From Liolophura sinensis (lineage: Eukaryota > Mollusca > Polyplacophora > Chitonida > Chitonidae), in the NCBI RefSeq assembly GCF_032854445.1, contig NC_088307.1:8382017-8446016 (forward strand): a stretch of 64,000 bases of DNA, written 5' to 3'. The notes beneath the pieces were generated by a model, which made no database searches, was not told the origin of the DNA, and saw only the letters and a list, made by a program, of their open reading frames with translations. A program made the translations under genes and the position numbers. How positions within the stretch are numbered: the first letter of the stretch is position 1; each line of letters begins with the position of its first letter. Positions 12,030-27,373 of this stretch are shown piece after piece.

Positions 12030-13125
12030 GGTGAATGCCCCATTTCTTTCTAATCCACCTAAGTGGTATGGACCCACTAATCATTTCCTGTCCAGAATAA
12101 TACGTTTCAGGCTATTATAATACATTAATGTCAAGCCAACATTATGATGTTGTGGTGAAAATAATCCACATCTGCATAAGGCCAGGTGTATACAGGGGGT
12201 TAAGATGTAGAGCAGGTGACCGTAATGCTTGTTTATGCATGACACTTTAGATGTTCCGCGGATAAGCCACAACATTCAGGTTTATAAAAACATAGGGCTG
12301 TTCTGTTTCTCTCCTTTTGCAGAATTTTCATTCACTGATTCACTTCATTCCAGCGACTAAGGGTAGCATATGCTAAGTACAGTGCTATAATGTGATGTAG
12401 CCCCTACATAGAACAGGCATATGTAACAGCCGTATATAGAATCAAATGCCTTAATTAATTGATAAACATGGATAGAACTTCTTTAGATTCGATGAGATAT
12501 CAGACTGTAAGGAATATTTCATTTGATGTCACTTTGTATCGTGTAAATAAATCCCGTAAAGGTAATAAATTCAAACACTGTAAACCCAATCTTACCATAA
12601 TATCTGCTGTAAGTTACAGTCAAAAAATTTAGCTTGCTTTGAGTGCATATAAAGACAATGTATTTTTTGATCTTTTATCTTTTAATTTTGAACAGACGAA
12701 GAATAAGTCTGTGATATTTGTCACAGGAATAAGTTGTGTTACAAGAGGAAAAGTAAAGTGTAGATCAGATATTTTTATTTGAAAAGTGAAGTATAGATTT
12801 ATTTCACTGTTTCCCTGGTTTGATGGGATGTCTCTGTCACACCTTTGAAAAGTAATTAACCTCTTTCAGTTGAAGTCATTTAATCACTATATATATTGTT
12901 TTTTATATACCGGTATATATATGTATATAATTTTTTTCATAATCTGGCTTCCAGAATTTTATTTGAATACCACCCAGATACAGACTTTGATTTTGATGTA
13001 AATGTCCATTAACTAGGTGCATTCTACTGGTCATGCGAAAAACTGGGCAAATATATCAGTGACATTCTTTAAACCTAGATTTTTTTTTTTTCCTTTATCT
13101 GTTCAAAGTTAATTTAACATCCCTA
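12030..13125. other. Intergenic, no gene recognised
   Basis: AT-rich sequence with short AT microsatellite patches near 12885-12930 and no exon-like segment. Confidence 0.5.
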
Positions 13126-13128
13126 CTG

Positions 13129-13372
13129 TAAGAGAGATTGCAGATATCTGATGGCACTACTGTATTAGGGATTGCAGATATCTGATGGCACTACTGTATG
13201 AGGATTGTAGATATCTGATGGCACTACTGAATGAGGGATTGCAGATATCTGATGGCACTACCGTACGAGAGATTGCAGATATTTGATGGCATTACTGTAT
13301 GAGGGAATGCAGAGATCTGATGGCACTACTGTATGAGGACTGCAGATATCTGATGGCACTACTGTACAAAGA
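13129..13372 (+). repeat. 34-bp minisatellite, about 7 copies
   Basis: The core GCAGATATCTGATGGCACTA recurs every 33-34 bp and includes the palindrome AGATATCT. The copies differ by a few substitutions. Confidence 0.85.
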
Positions 13373-13545
13373 AGAAAATCCGCTCCGTAATATACGCTGA
13401 GATTTGTGTGAATGACAGACTATGGACGTAGAATATTCTGTATATTCTAGAATACTCTACCTCCATGGACAGAATAAGGTAAACAAAATATAGCTCTAGC
13501 TATGCCCACAATCAGTGTCTTTTATTTATTTATTTATTTATTTTT

Positions 13546-13757
13546 GGGCCTCCGTGGCCGAGGGAGTTAGCACGCCAGCACGGCACAATGACCCAGGAGC
13601 CTCTCACCAATGCAGTCGCTGTGAAGCTCAAGCCCAGCTCCTCTCCAGCAGCCTGCAGATGGTCGTGGGGTTCCCCAGGGCTCTACCCGGTACTCCCACC
13701 ATAATGCTGGCCACCGTTGTATAACTGAAATATTCTTGAGTACGGAGTAAAACTTAT
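13546..13757 (+). mobile_element. tRNA-derived SINE, family 1
   Basis: The head GGGCCTCCGTGGCCGAGGGA resembles a tRNA A-box region. The body contains GACCCAGGAGCCTCTCACCA, and the tail contains CACCATAATGCTGGCC and GAAATATTCTTGAGTACGG. It follows a (TTTA)n run at 13521-13544. This copy lacks part of the middle seen in the 25216 copy. Confidence 0.8.
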
Positions 13758-14263
13758 ATTTCTTGTATATATTTCTTTATGAACATACCGGTATGGTACG
13801 TATCGAGGAAATCACACTGAGCCGGAAGAAAAACAACCAAACCCCGCTTGCATAACGAACTTACTTGTTTAAAGCCACATTCCAGACTATCCTCTGACCC
13901 AAGAGGTAGTATAAGCGTATTGCTAGCAGTTTTTCATAACCATTCATTCATTCAACTATTTGACCGAGTTGTGGACCGGGCTCCATCAGACTAAACCACA
14001 TGAATGAACGTAAAATAGATAAGCTGTGATTGGAACAATTTGGGATCGTCCAAGTTTAACTTCCCAGGGGTGTCTTCAAGTAATTTTGCTATCATAATGA
14101 TAAATAACCAAAACGAAATTGAATACAACAGGATAACAATTGAGAATTTTGTACAACTACTTCTTTATTCTTATATGCACTCATTTAGTTGGGTGATTTG
14201 CGATGAATACATGGTAAATAGTCTAACCTTAGTTCCTGGTTGTATTATGTATTGATCCACTAC

Positions 14264-14269
14264 CACGTG
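14264..14269. promoter_or_regulatory. CACGTG E-box upstream of the transporter
   Basis: The site reads ACCACGTGACG, a form favoured by USF and MiT/TFE factors. It lies about 325 bp before the start codon. Confidence 0.35.
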
Positions 14270-14365
14270 ACGGGTCAAATGGCTTTTTTCATTGGCTAAT
14301 AGAACTGGTATCTATCCGCAAGAGTGTCCGCGTGAAAATATGAGCGGGCTGTTGTAAAGCAAGCA

Positions 14366-14371
14366 CACGTG
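14366..14371. promoter_or_regulatory. Second CACGTG E-box upstream of the transporter
   Basis: It is the centre of the 10-bp palindrome CACACGTGTG at 14364-14373, about 220 bp before the start codon. Vertebrate LAT1 is a known MYC target. The same regulation here is only an inference. Confidence 0.4.
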
Positions 14372-14591
14372 TGTAGGTGCCCTCTCTCTCCCTGCATTCA
14401 TTTTCCTACCGAAAATCCGCGCTGCTGGACAACCAGATTTGAAAAAAAACATCGTCATTAAGTGTTCGTTGAAGTGTCGGATTGGACTAGCGTATTGTGA
14501 AGCTGTTGGGGAAGCTGTTTTAGGTGGTATTGGCTAGGAAGGCTTGGATTCAGCTCCTACAGATACAACAAGCAACGCACAATAATCAGAG

Positions 14592-17500
14592 ATGGCCGAC
14601 AAAAACGATTACGCCGCAGTCAAAGATGGTACACCGCAGGCAAGCGCCGACAAGACCGAAGCCGGCGGTGATCATGGAGAGGACACGATTAATTTGAAAC
14701 CCAAAATAACACTGATTAATGGTGTTACCGTAATCGTTGGTAGTATCATAGGATCTGGTATTTTCGTCAGCCCCACGGGCGTTTTGAAAGATTCTGGCAG
14801 TGTGGGACTGTCCCTTATAATTTGGGTTTTGTGTGGACTGTATTCGATGATCGGCGCGTACTGTTATGCCGAATTAGGAACGGCTATTGTACGATCTGGA
14901 GCTGATTATGCTTATATCTACGAAGCTTTCGGGCCGTTCCTGGCCTTTCTTCGCCTGTGGGTGGAATGTATGATCGTTCGGCCCTGTTCTCAAGCCATTG
15001 TAGCCCTCACGTTTGCGTACTACGTGATCGAGCCGCTTTTCCCGGGATGTGAACAGCCAGACATCGCTGTGAGGCTACTTGCTGCAGTCTGCATACGTAA
15101 GTATATGTATAATTATCTTTATTGATTACAGTACTGCAAAACAACCTTTTCGGCGCGATGCCTGGCAATATAAGCTTACACAAAGTGGGCTGTGTAAGTC
15201 AAGAATAAGTTTTTCTACTGTGTGCATGTCTAATCTACACACGTGGCCTCTTGCGGTGTAGCTAGACCACGTGGTTCGCAGACTTGTAACATCTGTCACT
15301 TAAGTTCATCTTCAAGTCGGTACACAACAAGATCGTTGTAAACCGAGCCAGCGATTTTTATTGACTTTATTTATCGCTGTCGATTTTCCTGCTGAAATCC
15401 GTAATTTGATCCCCCGTTCATACTATTGTCACCGACACGGGCCTGCGTCAATGAAGTCACAGTACATGTTTACAGCTTGGCGGAGGTGCATGAATTTGAC
15501 TATTTGCCAAGTGGATCACGTGCTGACGCCAGCCGATAGAGTGGCAATAGTATCTTACTATTACAAGAGATAATATGTTACAACTGTGGGTTTCCTGAAC
15601 TCAGTAATACCACACCCAAGGGCTTGGCTCTGGGTTGTGGACAAGTGTTTGTAAACATAAAACTCTGGCTACAATATCAGGAGTGGTTTGCACTTTGCTA
15701 CCTAGATGATGAAATATACATCCAACTGGTTTTGTGGTGCCATTTCTGTGTTCCTTTCTGTTACCGATAGCTGAATTGTAGATTGCTTGAACCACAGTAC
15801 ATTTATAACAGCAGGCCAAAGGTTACATGCATGGAAGGAAATGTTTAAAGATTTCTTGTGATTATCCAAGCCAGATAAACTTAACAGATAAAACAAGGAA
15901 GGAGAAAAGTATTCAGTTTACCTAATAATTTTACTTGTTTTTTACACTGTGCGTGTGGCCCACAGATAAGCAGTGTTCAACTTCCATATACTTGTAAATC
16001 ATGTGAAATGTCACGGAATTCTCATTTCTGTGAGTAGGGGTAACAGATGGCGAGAAGGCCTGTCACCTTACAAGAGATTCCTAGTTTGAAGTACCTACAC
16101 GTGTGTATTCCCCAGTTAGGAACTAATATAGTAAGATAATTCAAGTCTTTCCTTCCACAAATGCCTACAAAGTATCTGAACCATTAAACAACCATGCACG
16201 GCTTTTGTTCCCTGATAGGATTGACTTCACATGTAGATTTCTGTATCTCTTACAGTTTGTCAGTCACATTCGCAGTGATCCATTATAAGGGCTTTGAAAA
16301 CAATAATAGGAGGAACAACAAATGTACTCAGAAATGAATGGAAAAAAAAAAAAAGAAGAAAAATTTCTTCATTTATAGAGTAATGATTCAAAAGCTTATG
16401 AATCTGAAATCAGACTCCTGTTACATAGCCTTGCTAAAAGCTGGCTTGACAAGCTATTCAGTACCATTCAATAACCAATTCTTATTGCTGCGCGAGAAAT
16501 GGTTTCTGTTGATATTCTGGATTGGCTTGGCTTCATTGCACAATAATGTACTGCACATGATTATACATGCCAATGCATTGAAAGGTCATGGAGCTCACAA
16601 CTAGTCTGGGATCGCCCTGACATCAGGTTTGTCAAAATTTGGTTCGGTCAAGGATGGCCTCAAACCAACATCAACAGAGTTCCATTTAGAAACTTCATGC
16701 AGTTGTTGTGGCAGTGTGTCCGGCCTCTCACCACTACAGTCACTGTGAGCCCAGTTTCCTCCTAGCATAATCCTGGACACAGTTGTATACATGTAAGGGA
16801 AATATTCTTGAAAACAGCATAAAACACCAGTCAAATAAATAAGTAATTGATGAATCACCACCACAAGGAACAGCAGCAATTGCAGATTAGCACAAGGTAG
16901 TCACAACCGTATGTATAAACAGGTACTTGTGCAACAGTTTGTTGAATTAAATTTGTAACTTGTAAATATGAACCTGGATTTTCCCTGGTCAGTGGCTACC
17001 AGAATGAGGCAGTGCAAAGATGAGGTCGCACACAGTTTTAATGTTGAGCTTTTCATAATCCAAGAAAACATCCTGTTTCAAGGGTAAACTGTTACTGCTC
17101 TGAAGTTGTATTGACATTGGACGGAGTGTTGTCAAAGTTTACTCAGTGCCGGAGACTGGATCCATGTTGACAAGCACCTGTTGAGTCTGCTTGGGGGTTT
17201 GTGTGTGTGTGAGCAGTACAGCAATGCTGCAGACTGCAAGGATGTGTTGGCTGCAGCTGTATTTTAGACCTGACACCATTATTAAGAAGATGTTCATTGG
17301 GTATAACCTAACCAACCCCCAGAAATGGGCCCTACCCTTAAAGTTTTTATTGGGGTTTTGATAATTTTTTTCTGTTTTTCTCCCCATGTAAATTTGATTA
17401 AAATCACTATCTTTTTTTCTAGACCAGAATAAAAAAATTATTCAAGCAAACAATAGAATTCTCTATTGACGGACCACAGTTTTCACGATAGGTTTCGGTT

Positions 17501-20500
17501 GTATGCAATATCTTTTGTTAAAATTGCCATATAAAGCCAGTCAGGCTTGCTGATACTAGTGAATGTGAATAACTGGCAAACAGCATGGAAGTCACCAAGC
17601 TCTCTCTCTCTCTGGCTAGTGGCAGGGTGGTCACCTAGCTCCTTCTCTCTCTACCTTTGTGAGTGATGCAATCGTTCTCTGTACCTGGATAGCTGGCTAG
17701 TGGCAGGGAGGTCACCTAGCTCCCCCTCTCTCTGCCTGTGTGAATGATGAAATCGTTGTCTGTACCTGGATAGCTGGCTAGAAGCAGGGTGGTCATGTAC
17801 ACATAGTTTTCTTACTATGTTATACAGTCATTGCCTCTTCCTGTGGCTGTGATACAGTCATTGCCTCTTCTTACGGCTGTTGTACAGTCATTGCCTCTTC
17901 CTATGGCTGTGATACAGTCATTGCCTCTTCTTATGGCTTTGATACCGTCATTGCCTCTTCCTATGGCTGTGATACAGTCATTGCTTGTACCTGGACATTT
18001 CAATACTTTATAAAAGCCTTGATGGAGATGTTAAATTAAATTATGGGAAAGAATTCTGTATTTAATTACGAGAAGGAATATTGTATTAAATGTTTGGAGA
18101 TGATTTTCTATTAACTTACACACAGGAACCTGCACAACATATGCATGAAATTCAGATTTAATTGAAAAAGTGCTGATTAGAAAATCTGACCAGAAAAAGT
18201 CATGCCTGTGTAAAAAGCCTTGTGTCCTGAGCATGTAAAGTTCTCTCATGTAGTACCTGTATACTGGTGTGTTATGTGTTGTGAAGCTCAAGGTGTGACG
18301 TTCAGGGGTGAACACCTGGTCATTCTCCATGGACAGACCTGAACATGTTTTCTACATGCGTGAACTACATGTGCCCCTGAACTACAGGTGTACCAGTTCT
18401 TCAACCCATTCAGCTATGGTATAAGGATTAAAACTTCATGATAAAAGTTTTCAGAATCGGTGCTGTCAGCACAGGTATTCTTCCCAGATGGAAGAAAATA
18501 CATGTACATACAATCCCCGCTGTTAACATCTGAGCCCAGTAGACCTGATACATTGTACAGACTTGATGGCTTTGAATATCAGTCTATTTTTTCATTCCCA
18601 GTTATATTAGGTTTCTGTGTCAGTCCACCTGTACACATTGCTTGCAGGAAATAGTTACACAAGAATTTACAGGGAGCCAGGATGTGGCTCACATAAATTA
18701 ATTTCAGACAATACTGCAGGTGCAACCAGTTCTGACTGCAATGGTTAAAAATCTGTCCAAGGATTTCACTTGGTTTTTGCAACAAACTTACTTATAAATC
18801 AGTAAATCAGTGTTTGTTTTACCATGGTGATAGAGAACCATTCAAAAATACTGCTGTATGTTGATGGAGCCATTAATTAATTTTGTTGATTAAAATATTG
18901 TGTTAACTTTTAAATTTGTGTTGATAATTAATAAAAATTTAAGGGCATAATTATGTTTTTCTGGAGAAGAATTGGGGAGGTGGGTAAAGGGTGCGGATAT
19001 GCTGTATACTCAAAATGATTAAAGATGACCAAACTAAAATAACTGTGCCAAGAATGATATTAATCGAAAATTTCTCCAGACTCCAACATAGACAGTTTGA
19101 TATTGCTTCAATGGGTATATACATCAGCATGTATTTTTGTTGAATACTGTGATCATATGCACCTTATTACATTGAACATACATATACCTGACCGATGTAT
19201 AAATGATGTCTAGCACTTTATTTTCATTATTGTGCAATATTGGATTCTCTTGGCCAGACAAACCACATGAAATTCTCATTCAGTGTATGTTAATTAGAAC
19301 AAGACTGATCTTTTGGGATAATGGAAGAAAAGATGCTCCAGGACCTACAGGTAACTGTGTATTCTTTGTGCAGCTGGCGATAATTCTGCAGCTGACAACG
19401 TTAGAGCTTGATGAACGTCACAGCTTCATTCAGTGCTGCACACATTCCAGGGATGTGTGGTAGCAATCTGTGAAGTGGAATTACCTGTGAAATAGAACAC
19501 CTTCGTCCATGAATGTCTGTTCGCAAAACAGTGTTTGAACAAGAAAAAAAAAACTGCATGTGGCAGGATTAAGTAGTACATTTACATTATCACGTACAGG
19601 TATCTTTTTTTTCTAAGTCATCTACACTTTTGAAAGAGTGAAATGTCTTTGAAATTGGATATTGGAAAAATATTAAATAAAATGTACAGATAAATTAAGT
19701 TAGATGTAAATATTCAGTAAGTGCCATCGAATGATAAGTGCCATCGAATATAAAACCCATGTACATGTAAGTAACTTAATAATGTAGCATGCGTTACAGT
19801 CATTAATTCATTAACAAGCACTACAGTTCTAATACTTTTCAAACACCTTAATTAGAAATACCTAATTAGAATGTATTCCGGCTTTCACAAATCCAGCTTA
19901 TTTGATCATCAGTTAATTTTGCTTTCTTTTAAGGAGGTTTACCTCCATTTAAGTATCGCAACATTGTGACATTGTTGTTGATTTATTTTTTTACCTGATA
20001 TGATATACATACAATGAGAGAGGCTGTTTTTTAATCAACTGTATTTGCCTTCCAGTCTGATCACCTTTTCTACATCCTTGATACATCGCTCAGGGGTTTC
20101 CGTATTCAAACTTTTTGATAATGATGATTTCTGAGAAATTTACTCAAATCTGTTACAGTTCACTCAAAGTTTCACTCACACTGCTGATGCATGAGAATTA
20201 AACAGTGGGATTTATTTTTATCACATTTAATTGTTCATCGTCTCCTGGAGTGAATGATGCAGATATTTGCTCACAGCAGGTAAGGGCTTCATCTTATAAA
20301 GATTAGATTAAAAGCTTAGGATGATTAACTTCCTTTGCCTGATCAAGTTACTGCATCGTATAGAATTTTTGTCACATCTTACAGGTGCAAACAAATTTAA
20401 ACGATAACATTGTTACTTGAATGCTTGAGTTGTTTTATCACTCAGCGTTTCTGTATTGAAGTTTGATTTTCATTTATCAGATCCGCGAAAGTTGATTCAC

Positions 20501-23500
20501 ACGAATGTGTCTTCTTACCAAATCTGCGAAAGTTTATGCATACGAATAAAAAGGCATTTACAGTATTTGTGTCCAATACCTTAAAAAATCAACAAAAAAT
20601 TTTACTTGGAAGGAATCTCACTCGGAAACATAATTCAGAACAAGAAATTGTATTTTTCACTTAGGGACACATGTCAACTTGAGGGCCTACGTGGGCAAGG
20701 GGGTTAGGACGCCAGCACGGCGCAGTGACCTAGGAGCCTCCCACCAATGCGGTCGCTGTGAGTTCAAGTCCAGCACATGCCGTGACTTCCTTTCCAGCCA
20801 TACATGGAAAGGTCTGCCAGCAGATGATCTTGGGTTTCCCCTGTGCTCTGCCCGGTTTCCTCCTGCTATAATGCTGGCTACCATTGTATTAGTGAAATAT
20901 TCTTGAGGACGGCGTAAAACACAAATCAAAGAAATAAACATATCAGCTTTGTGGAAATTGTAAAGCAACATGTGGAGATCCTGTAACCTTTACATGCAGG
21001 AGCATCGTTAACTATAGCAATTCTTCAACCTTTTTGCATGATTGCAAGGTGTTTATTCAGGCATATTCTGAAGGCATTATTGTGTGTTGCTGATAAAATT
21101 GTACTTTTTGTGAAGCCCTGACACAGGCCAATCCAACCAAAATCAAATTAAAAATGGGCATAATCTGAGCTGAAAGTTGCTCTTTAATAAGCGAAATGGC
21201 CGAGGAAGAAGGACACAGCCACATAATCACCGTGCTGTCACACAACTCGTGCTGTGACATTTTTAATGTTAATTTGTAAACAAAACCAACTTTTGTCTGC
21301 TTCATATATACACCATTCACCATTTTAATTTTCCAACCATGTGGTGATAAATTTAACAGGGAAGACCTTTGTTAAACATTTGCTTTTGTGGATCGATACA
21401 TTGTTTACACTGTTGACCTTGTTTTGAGTGGTTGGTTGTCTTGTTCTCATGGTTCATAAGACTACATTTTTTACAGTTCAATGCTCTAACCACTTAACCA
21501 CTTTGTGGTTTGTGAAATATGGGTTATCATGTCCTCATGTCCTATACTTAAAGTGAACAGACGTTCTGGCACATCACAAAGTTTTAATAAGTAAATGAAA
21601 ATGGCTTTGGCTATTTTGAATGCTGTTGATTTTGTCACATCATTTATTATCATTTTAAAGAGCACACCACCAGAGGCTGCAAAACGGTCATTGCCAGAGG
21701 CTGTGAAAATCTCCATGATGAATTGTGCTGTGCGGATACATGTAGAAAAACTCTGTAAAGTGCAAGGATATATTAACATGTGACAGTTATTACACCATAG
21801 TTAACCTAATACTGCCAATGACAAATTGTGACAGGAATGTAAATAACCTTGAGACAAATTTTTAAAACTGTCAGTACATCTCCATTAGGCTTTTTTTATG
21901 CATATTTTCGGGTTTGTTTTGATCTGTTGTATGAATTAACTGTTTACTCAAAGTTTTGAGTTGGACATTGTAAAAAACTCATCCAATGCTTAACGTTGTG
22001 GTAAAAACCTACAAATGCTTTAGGGAGTGTGGAAAAACCTACAAATGCTTTAGGGAGTGTGGTAAAAACCTACAAATGCTTTGGGGAGTGTGGTAAAAAC
22101 CTACAAATGCTTTGGGGAGTGTGGTAAAAACCTACAAATGCTTTGGGGAGTGTGGTAAAAACATACAAATGCTTTACGGAGTGTGGTAAAAACATACAAA
22201 TGCTTTACCGAGTGTGGTAAAAGCATACAAATGCTTTACAGAGTGTGGTAAAAACCTACAAATGCTTTGGGGAGTGTGGTAAAAACCTACAAATGCTTTG
22301 GGGAGTGTGGTAAAAACATACAAATGCTTTAGGGAGTGTGGTAAAAACCTACAAATGCTTTACCGAGTGTGGTAAAAACATACAAATGCTTTACCGAGTG
22401 TGGTAAAAACATACAAATGCTTTACCGAGTGTGGTAAAAACATACAAAGAAATATGCTCGTTACACAGAAAGTCTGACTTTACATACAAGTAATTCCTAT
22501 TATGACAAACATATTTGACAAAATCCTGATGATGATCATGTGACAGCAATACAGTCATGATGAAAAACGGGACTAAATTTCCATTGTGACTGAACAGTGA
22601 ATTATAATGGTTATATTATCATGAAATAATAAATGCAAAGATCTGTCAGAAGAATTACATGTATAGAATGTGCCAATGATAAGGTCCCAAAGGCAATATT
22701 TTATTCATGTCTATTCATATTCATGTTTTTGGGGCAACTTTTAGGTCAGACGCTGGAATTTTGGGCAACAGAGCACATCTTCTTATACCAAGGAGTCACT
22801 TTTCCTGGCTTATTTTAATCCAGTGTTCAACTGAACCAGTCATTTCTCTCCAGTGCAGATTTGCCCATGACTGTGTGCGTACAAAAAGTTGCTTGAATCT
22901 TGTCGGAGATTTTGTTTGTTTGCCAGCACAAAATTACACATCGCTAGCTATCTTCCTGGGAGGCTGCTTTTGCCCCGTCATGATTGATTGAGTGACGCAC
23001 TGACTAATGAGTTACCTGCTGTATAACTGCCGGCACATGGCCTGATTAGTACTGTGTACCTGTGCATACTCATCAGGGAGTGGGGCATTTCAGTGTCGAA
23101 GGTCTTGTCAGCAGGGGTTAAGCCCTTGCCAGATTGCCTGTCTTTATTTTGACTTAATAACAAGTCTTGGCAGAAAAACCATGGCAGTACCTACATGTAA
23201 ATGCAGCTTTCAAGACTGGAATGCTAGCGGAATTACATATGTCTGTGCATTGCTAAGCTTTGTGGAATTTCGCACTGGTACCACAGTTCAGAAAGTGCAG
23301 CCTGCATGAACCATAGTGGCAGGGTTTTCATTATCTTTTTTAGGCAAAAAGCAACCTTCAAAAAGAAACCAGCTACATGTACATGTACCTGAAAATTAAA
23401 TGAAGTGCAATAGTTTTTTTACTGTTTTGTACATTTAAATGGCTGCCTGCTCAAAGTACCTGGCAGCCATCTTCAATTGAGGCCATCCTTAACAAATTCT

Positions 23501-26500
23501 TTGTTGGTCATGACCCAACCGTATCACAAAGAACAGTCGGTGGGTCTGTTAGGAATTGTTTTGTTGTTTCATTCTAGCTTCTGAAAAAGATTTTTCAAGA
23601 ATTGTTAAAAAAAAGATATGGAGAGAAAAATAAGGAAAATTTTTTATCTATATCTCAATCAAAACTTAGAGAAGGACACTTTTTTTAATGGGTTGGTAGA
23701 GAATTCTTTTTTATTCTAGCTTATAAAAAAGATAGGAAATTTACATAAAATATAAAAAAAGAACTGTCAATATCCCAATAAAAATGGCTCCTTTTAAAGG
23801 GTTGGTAAGGGTATATGCCTAACATATATTTTTAAGGATGCCCTGAAGTGGTGGTCATTGTTGTGTAACTGCACAAACGTTCACACGAGCGTCTGACTTT
23901 AAGTATAACCAAAGGGACTTATGAACAATGAGGGCTGAGAAAGCACCTTCCACAGTTCACTCCCATGCATGCACATTGTTTGTGATATCATCAAAAATTT
24001 ACAAGAGGTCCCCAGTATTTAACATGCACACATCATTGCGCTGACTGAAGCAACTCAAAAGCAGTGAAGAACATATGTGTGTTATATGGATTTTTGTTTG
24101 CCTGACTGATTTACTTTAATTCCTCAACCTTTTCGAATATAATAGAGCAACATTCAATGCAATTTATGCACATTTGTAATTTGATTTTGGAGACAAAACT
24201 ACATTGATTGCTTTGTCAAGTTTCATGTCATTGGCCTGTATTATATAATAGTTGTCACCTTGATGTCCTTCTAGGTGTGTGGTACATTTATTTATAGCCA
24301 CTTTAGTTCACTTGACATTGAGATAAGATTAGGTTATGACCAAAGTAACTACCACAGAATACCTAATAACAGTGGAAACAAAAATGTATAAATACACGTA
24401 CATGTATATGAACGCAACAAAACTTAAGTACTGTTAATATGAAATGTACACATGTACATTTCATTTTACATTTTCTCCTGGCCTCAAAATCCACGATAAT
24501 TAAGTCAACTCAATGTAGTCACTGGTTTTTGTTTTTTTTTGGGGTTTATTTTTTTTCCACTTTTACAAGCAAAGCTCCAGTACAGTTCTGGTATAGTTTT
24601 CCAGGTAACAATGTTATTTGTAACAAAAAAAGTAGAGTGCAGTGGTGCATTTTGCTGTTTGTTTCACCTGTGTTGTTACTGGTAACCCAGATGTTGTAAC
24701 TCAGTCAAGCGTGTAATGGTGCTGCGTAATTCACTCTTTGTGTAAAACCTCTGGTAGCCGAAAACATTTAGGGATACACAGTTGCACATTTAACCTGATT
24801 TACAGGTGTATGTACCCTTTCTGCATATGAAAGAATAACTTTCATTGCAATTTATGCATATTTTTACCTGATTTTCAAGACAAAACCACATTGGTTGGAT
24901 TGGTGAAGGCTTCACAAAAGGTACAATTTTATCATACATGTGTGTGTATGTGACATGCATGTTCATGAAACTGTAGTCGCCATGATGGTTTATTCATCCA
25001 AAAGAATTTGAATTTTAACTGAAATGTGCCTTATATGTAAACTAAAAGGCTGGTAATGTACATAGCTGAAAGTCCGTTTGAACAGTTCAAAAGTCCGTTT
25101 GAACAGTTCAAAAAGTCGTAAGTTTAGTATGGTGTAGTTGTTTTAAATTAGGTTTGTAAGAGTTACAAAATAACAACTATAGTTTATTATGCATGATACT
25201 GTACTGTACGATGAGTGGGGGCATCCGTGGCTCAGTTGGTTAGCGCGCTAGCGCAGCGTAATGACCCAGGAGCCTCTCACCAATGCGGTTGCTGCGAGTT
25301 CAAGTCCAGCTCATGCTGGCTTCCTCTCCAGCCGTATGTGGGAAGGTCTGCCAGCAACCTGCGGATGGTCGTGGGTCTCCCCCGGGCTCTGCCCGGTTTC
25401 CGCCCACCATAATGCTGGCCGCCGTCGTATAAGTGAAATATTCTTGAGTACGGCATAAACCACCAATCAAAAATCAAAAAAACTGTACGATGAGCAAGTA
25501 TTGAGGCATTCCCCTCATTATTAGGTTTATCTGTGGCGACCAATTTTGCGTAACTCTTAACTAAACTGGTTTGCTTCAAGTCCAGCTCATGCTGGCTTCC
25601 TCTCCGCAGGTCTACCAGCAACCTGCGGATGGTCGTGGGTTTCCTCCCACCATAATTCTGGCCAATGCCATGTAAGCCATCTTGAGTGCGGCGTAAAACA
25701 CCAATCAAATAAATAAATAAACGGGATTGCCCTTTTGAAAAAATGAAAGCTTTCAGAGACTGTAACACAATTGAAATAAATATGTCTAAATGTAAAATTT
25801 TATGTTCTTACCAAAAGGAAGAGATGCTGTTTTGGTTTATATTCAGCATTTTAGCATGTGTACATTAAAGTCATATAATTTCCTGTATAATACATACAAT
25901 ATTATGATTTACGTCAGAATTACTGGCCCGTGTGAAAGTCGAAAGGCTTCTTTGAACACCATGAAACTGCCTGTGGAGAGAGATCCTGTTTGTCTGACAA
26001 CACCCAAACTCTGTTAGAGATCAAACACTTTTCAGCTGTCAAGCTTTACTTAACATCTCCTATCAGATTGCCAGTAATATCCCGAGAAGTGGGTAGCGTT
26101 ATTTTTGCTAATCACTTTCAAAGTGTTATTCCATACTGTACTATTGATTGATGGTGACGGGGTGTGTCTGTACCAGAAACTCGGGCCTATGAAGCTAAAC
26201 TCGGACCAGGACACCGCTAACCACCGTCATAGATTCTCTTTGACCTTGACCTGTTTACTGTACACTCACCTTGAATGTTTCTTCCATTGCACCGATATGC
26301 ACATGCCAAGTTACCACTGGTATTTATGTAGATTTCGGAGGTCTGATTAAATCTCTAATGACATCTCTAACAGAATCCAGTGTGGATTACTTGTCAAGTT
26401 GCCTGCTCGCGCGTAGAATACCCCACGTATCAGACTTCAGTTTTTTCGTATAGATTAATGATATATTTGTCTTTGGCATGACTCAGTTAACACTGCACAG

Positions 26501-26902
26501 GTTTAGACGCAATTTATATTTATCGCAAATAAAGACATACGTTTAATTCTGATATTCTAATCACTTAATTGATTATTTGACGACAAAGTAATGGCATCTA
26601 ACTCAGATTAGTCCTAAAATCTGTTTTTCTGAGCATAGAGATATAGCACGTTTCTTGTCAGATGGAATGGCCTTGTTTAGTTTTCTATCGGACACATGTA
26701 GTTTTCTGTATTGTATTTATAGTGCACGTGCACTAGTAAACATGTACAGAAAGGGTCCCTGTATGATTGGTTTCAGTATGAATTCATTTAGTTTTGTGAT
26801 TGATTGGTTGATTAAAAAACTGACCATGACTGGCTGCAAAGAGTAGCCACGTGCACATCCCTTAACTTTTATGCATCATTGAGAATGATCAGTGACATGC
26901 AC

Positions 26903-26956
<54 letters not shown>

Positions 26957-27310
26957 TATATGATTTATACCAGTATAAACCACACTGTAAACCAGTAGTT
27001 AACATACATGTACATATAGAACATTTGAAACGATTGATTGGCTGACCAAGTATATTTGAACACGTATCACACCTAGCAGTTTTACATCTGCTTGACAACG
27101 AGTTTATATCAGATGTACACACAATAAATATTGCATTTCTGCCTATGGTGTGGGAGCACTGTACAGGATTAAAGCTGTCATGAGCGAGTGGATGTATTGT
27201 TGTGTTATAGCACTGAGGAGAGCTGTTCAAAGGGTATAGAATAGAAATTTCCTGTTGGCATTGACTTACATGGGGACTGTCACATGGTGGTATACATTTC
27301 CCCCATATAC

Positions 27311-27373
<63 letters not shown>

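Noticed and set aside
17815-18013. Ten-residue repeat proteins on both strands
   Set aside because: A 30-bp minisatellite keeps frames open by its period. No homologue is recognisable.
21995-22447. CRISPR-like look of evenly spaced repeats
   Set aside because: The 31-bp units run head to tail with no unique spacers, in a eukaryotic intron.
25216-25290. tRNA gene
   Set aside because: It has A and B boxes but is the head of a SINE. The sequence continues into the SINE body and tail, and no full cloverleaf is convincing.
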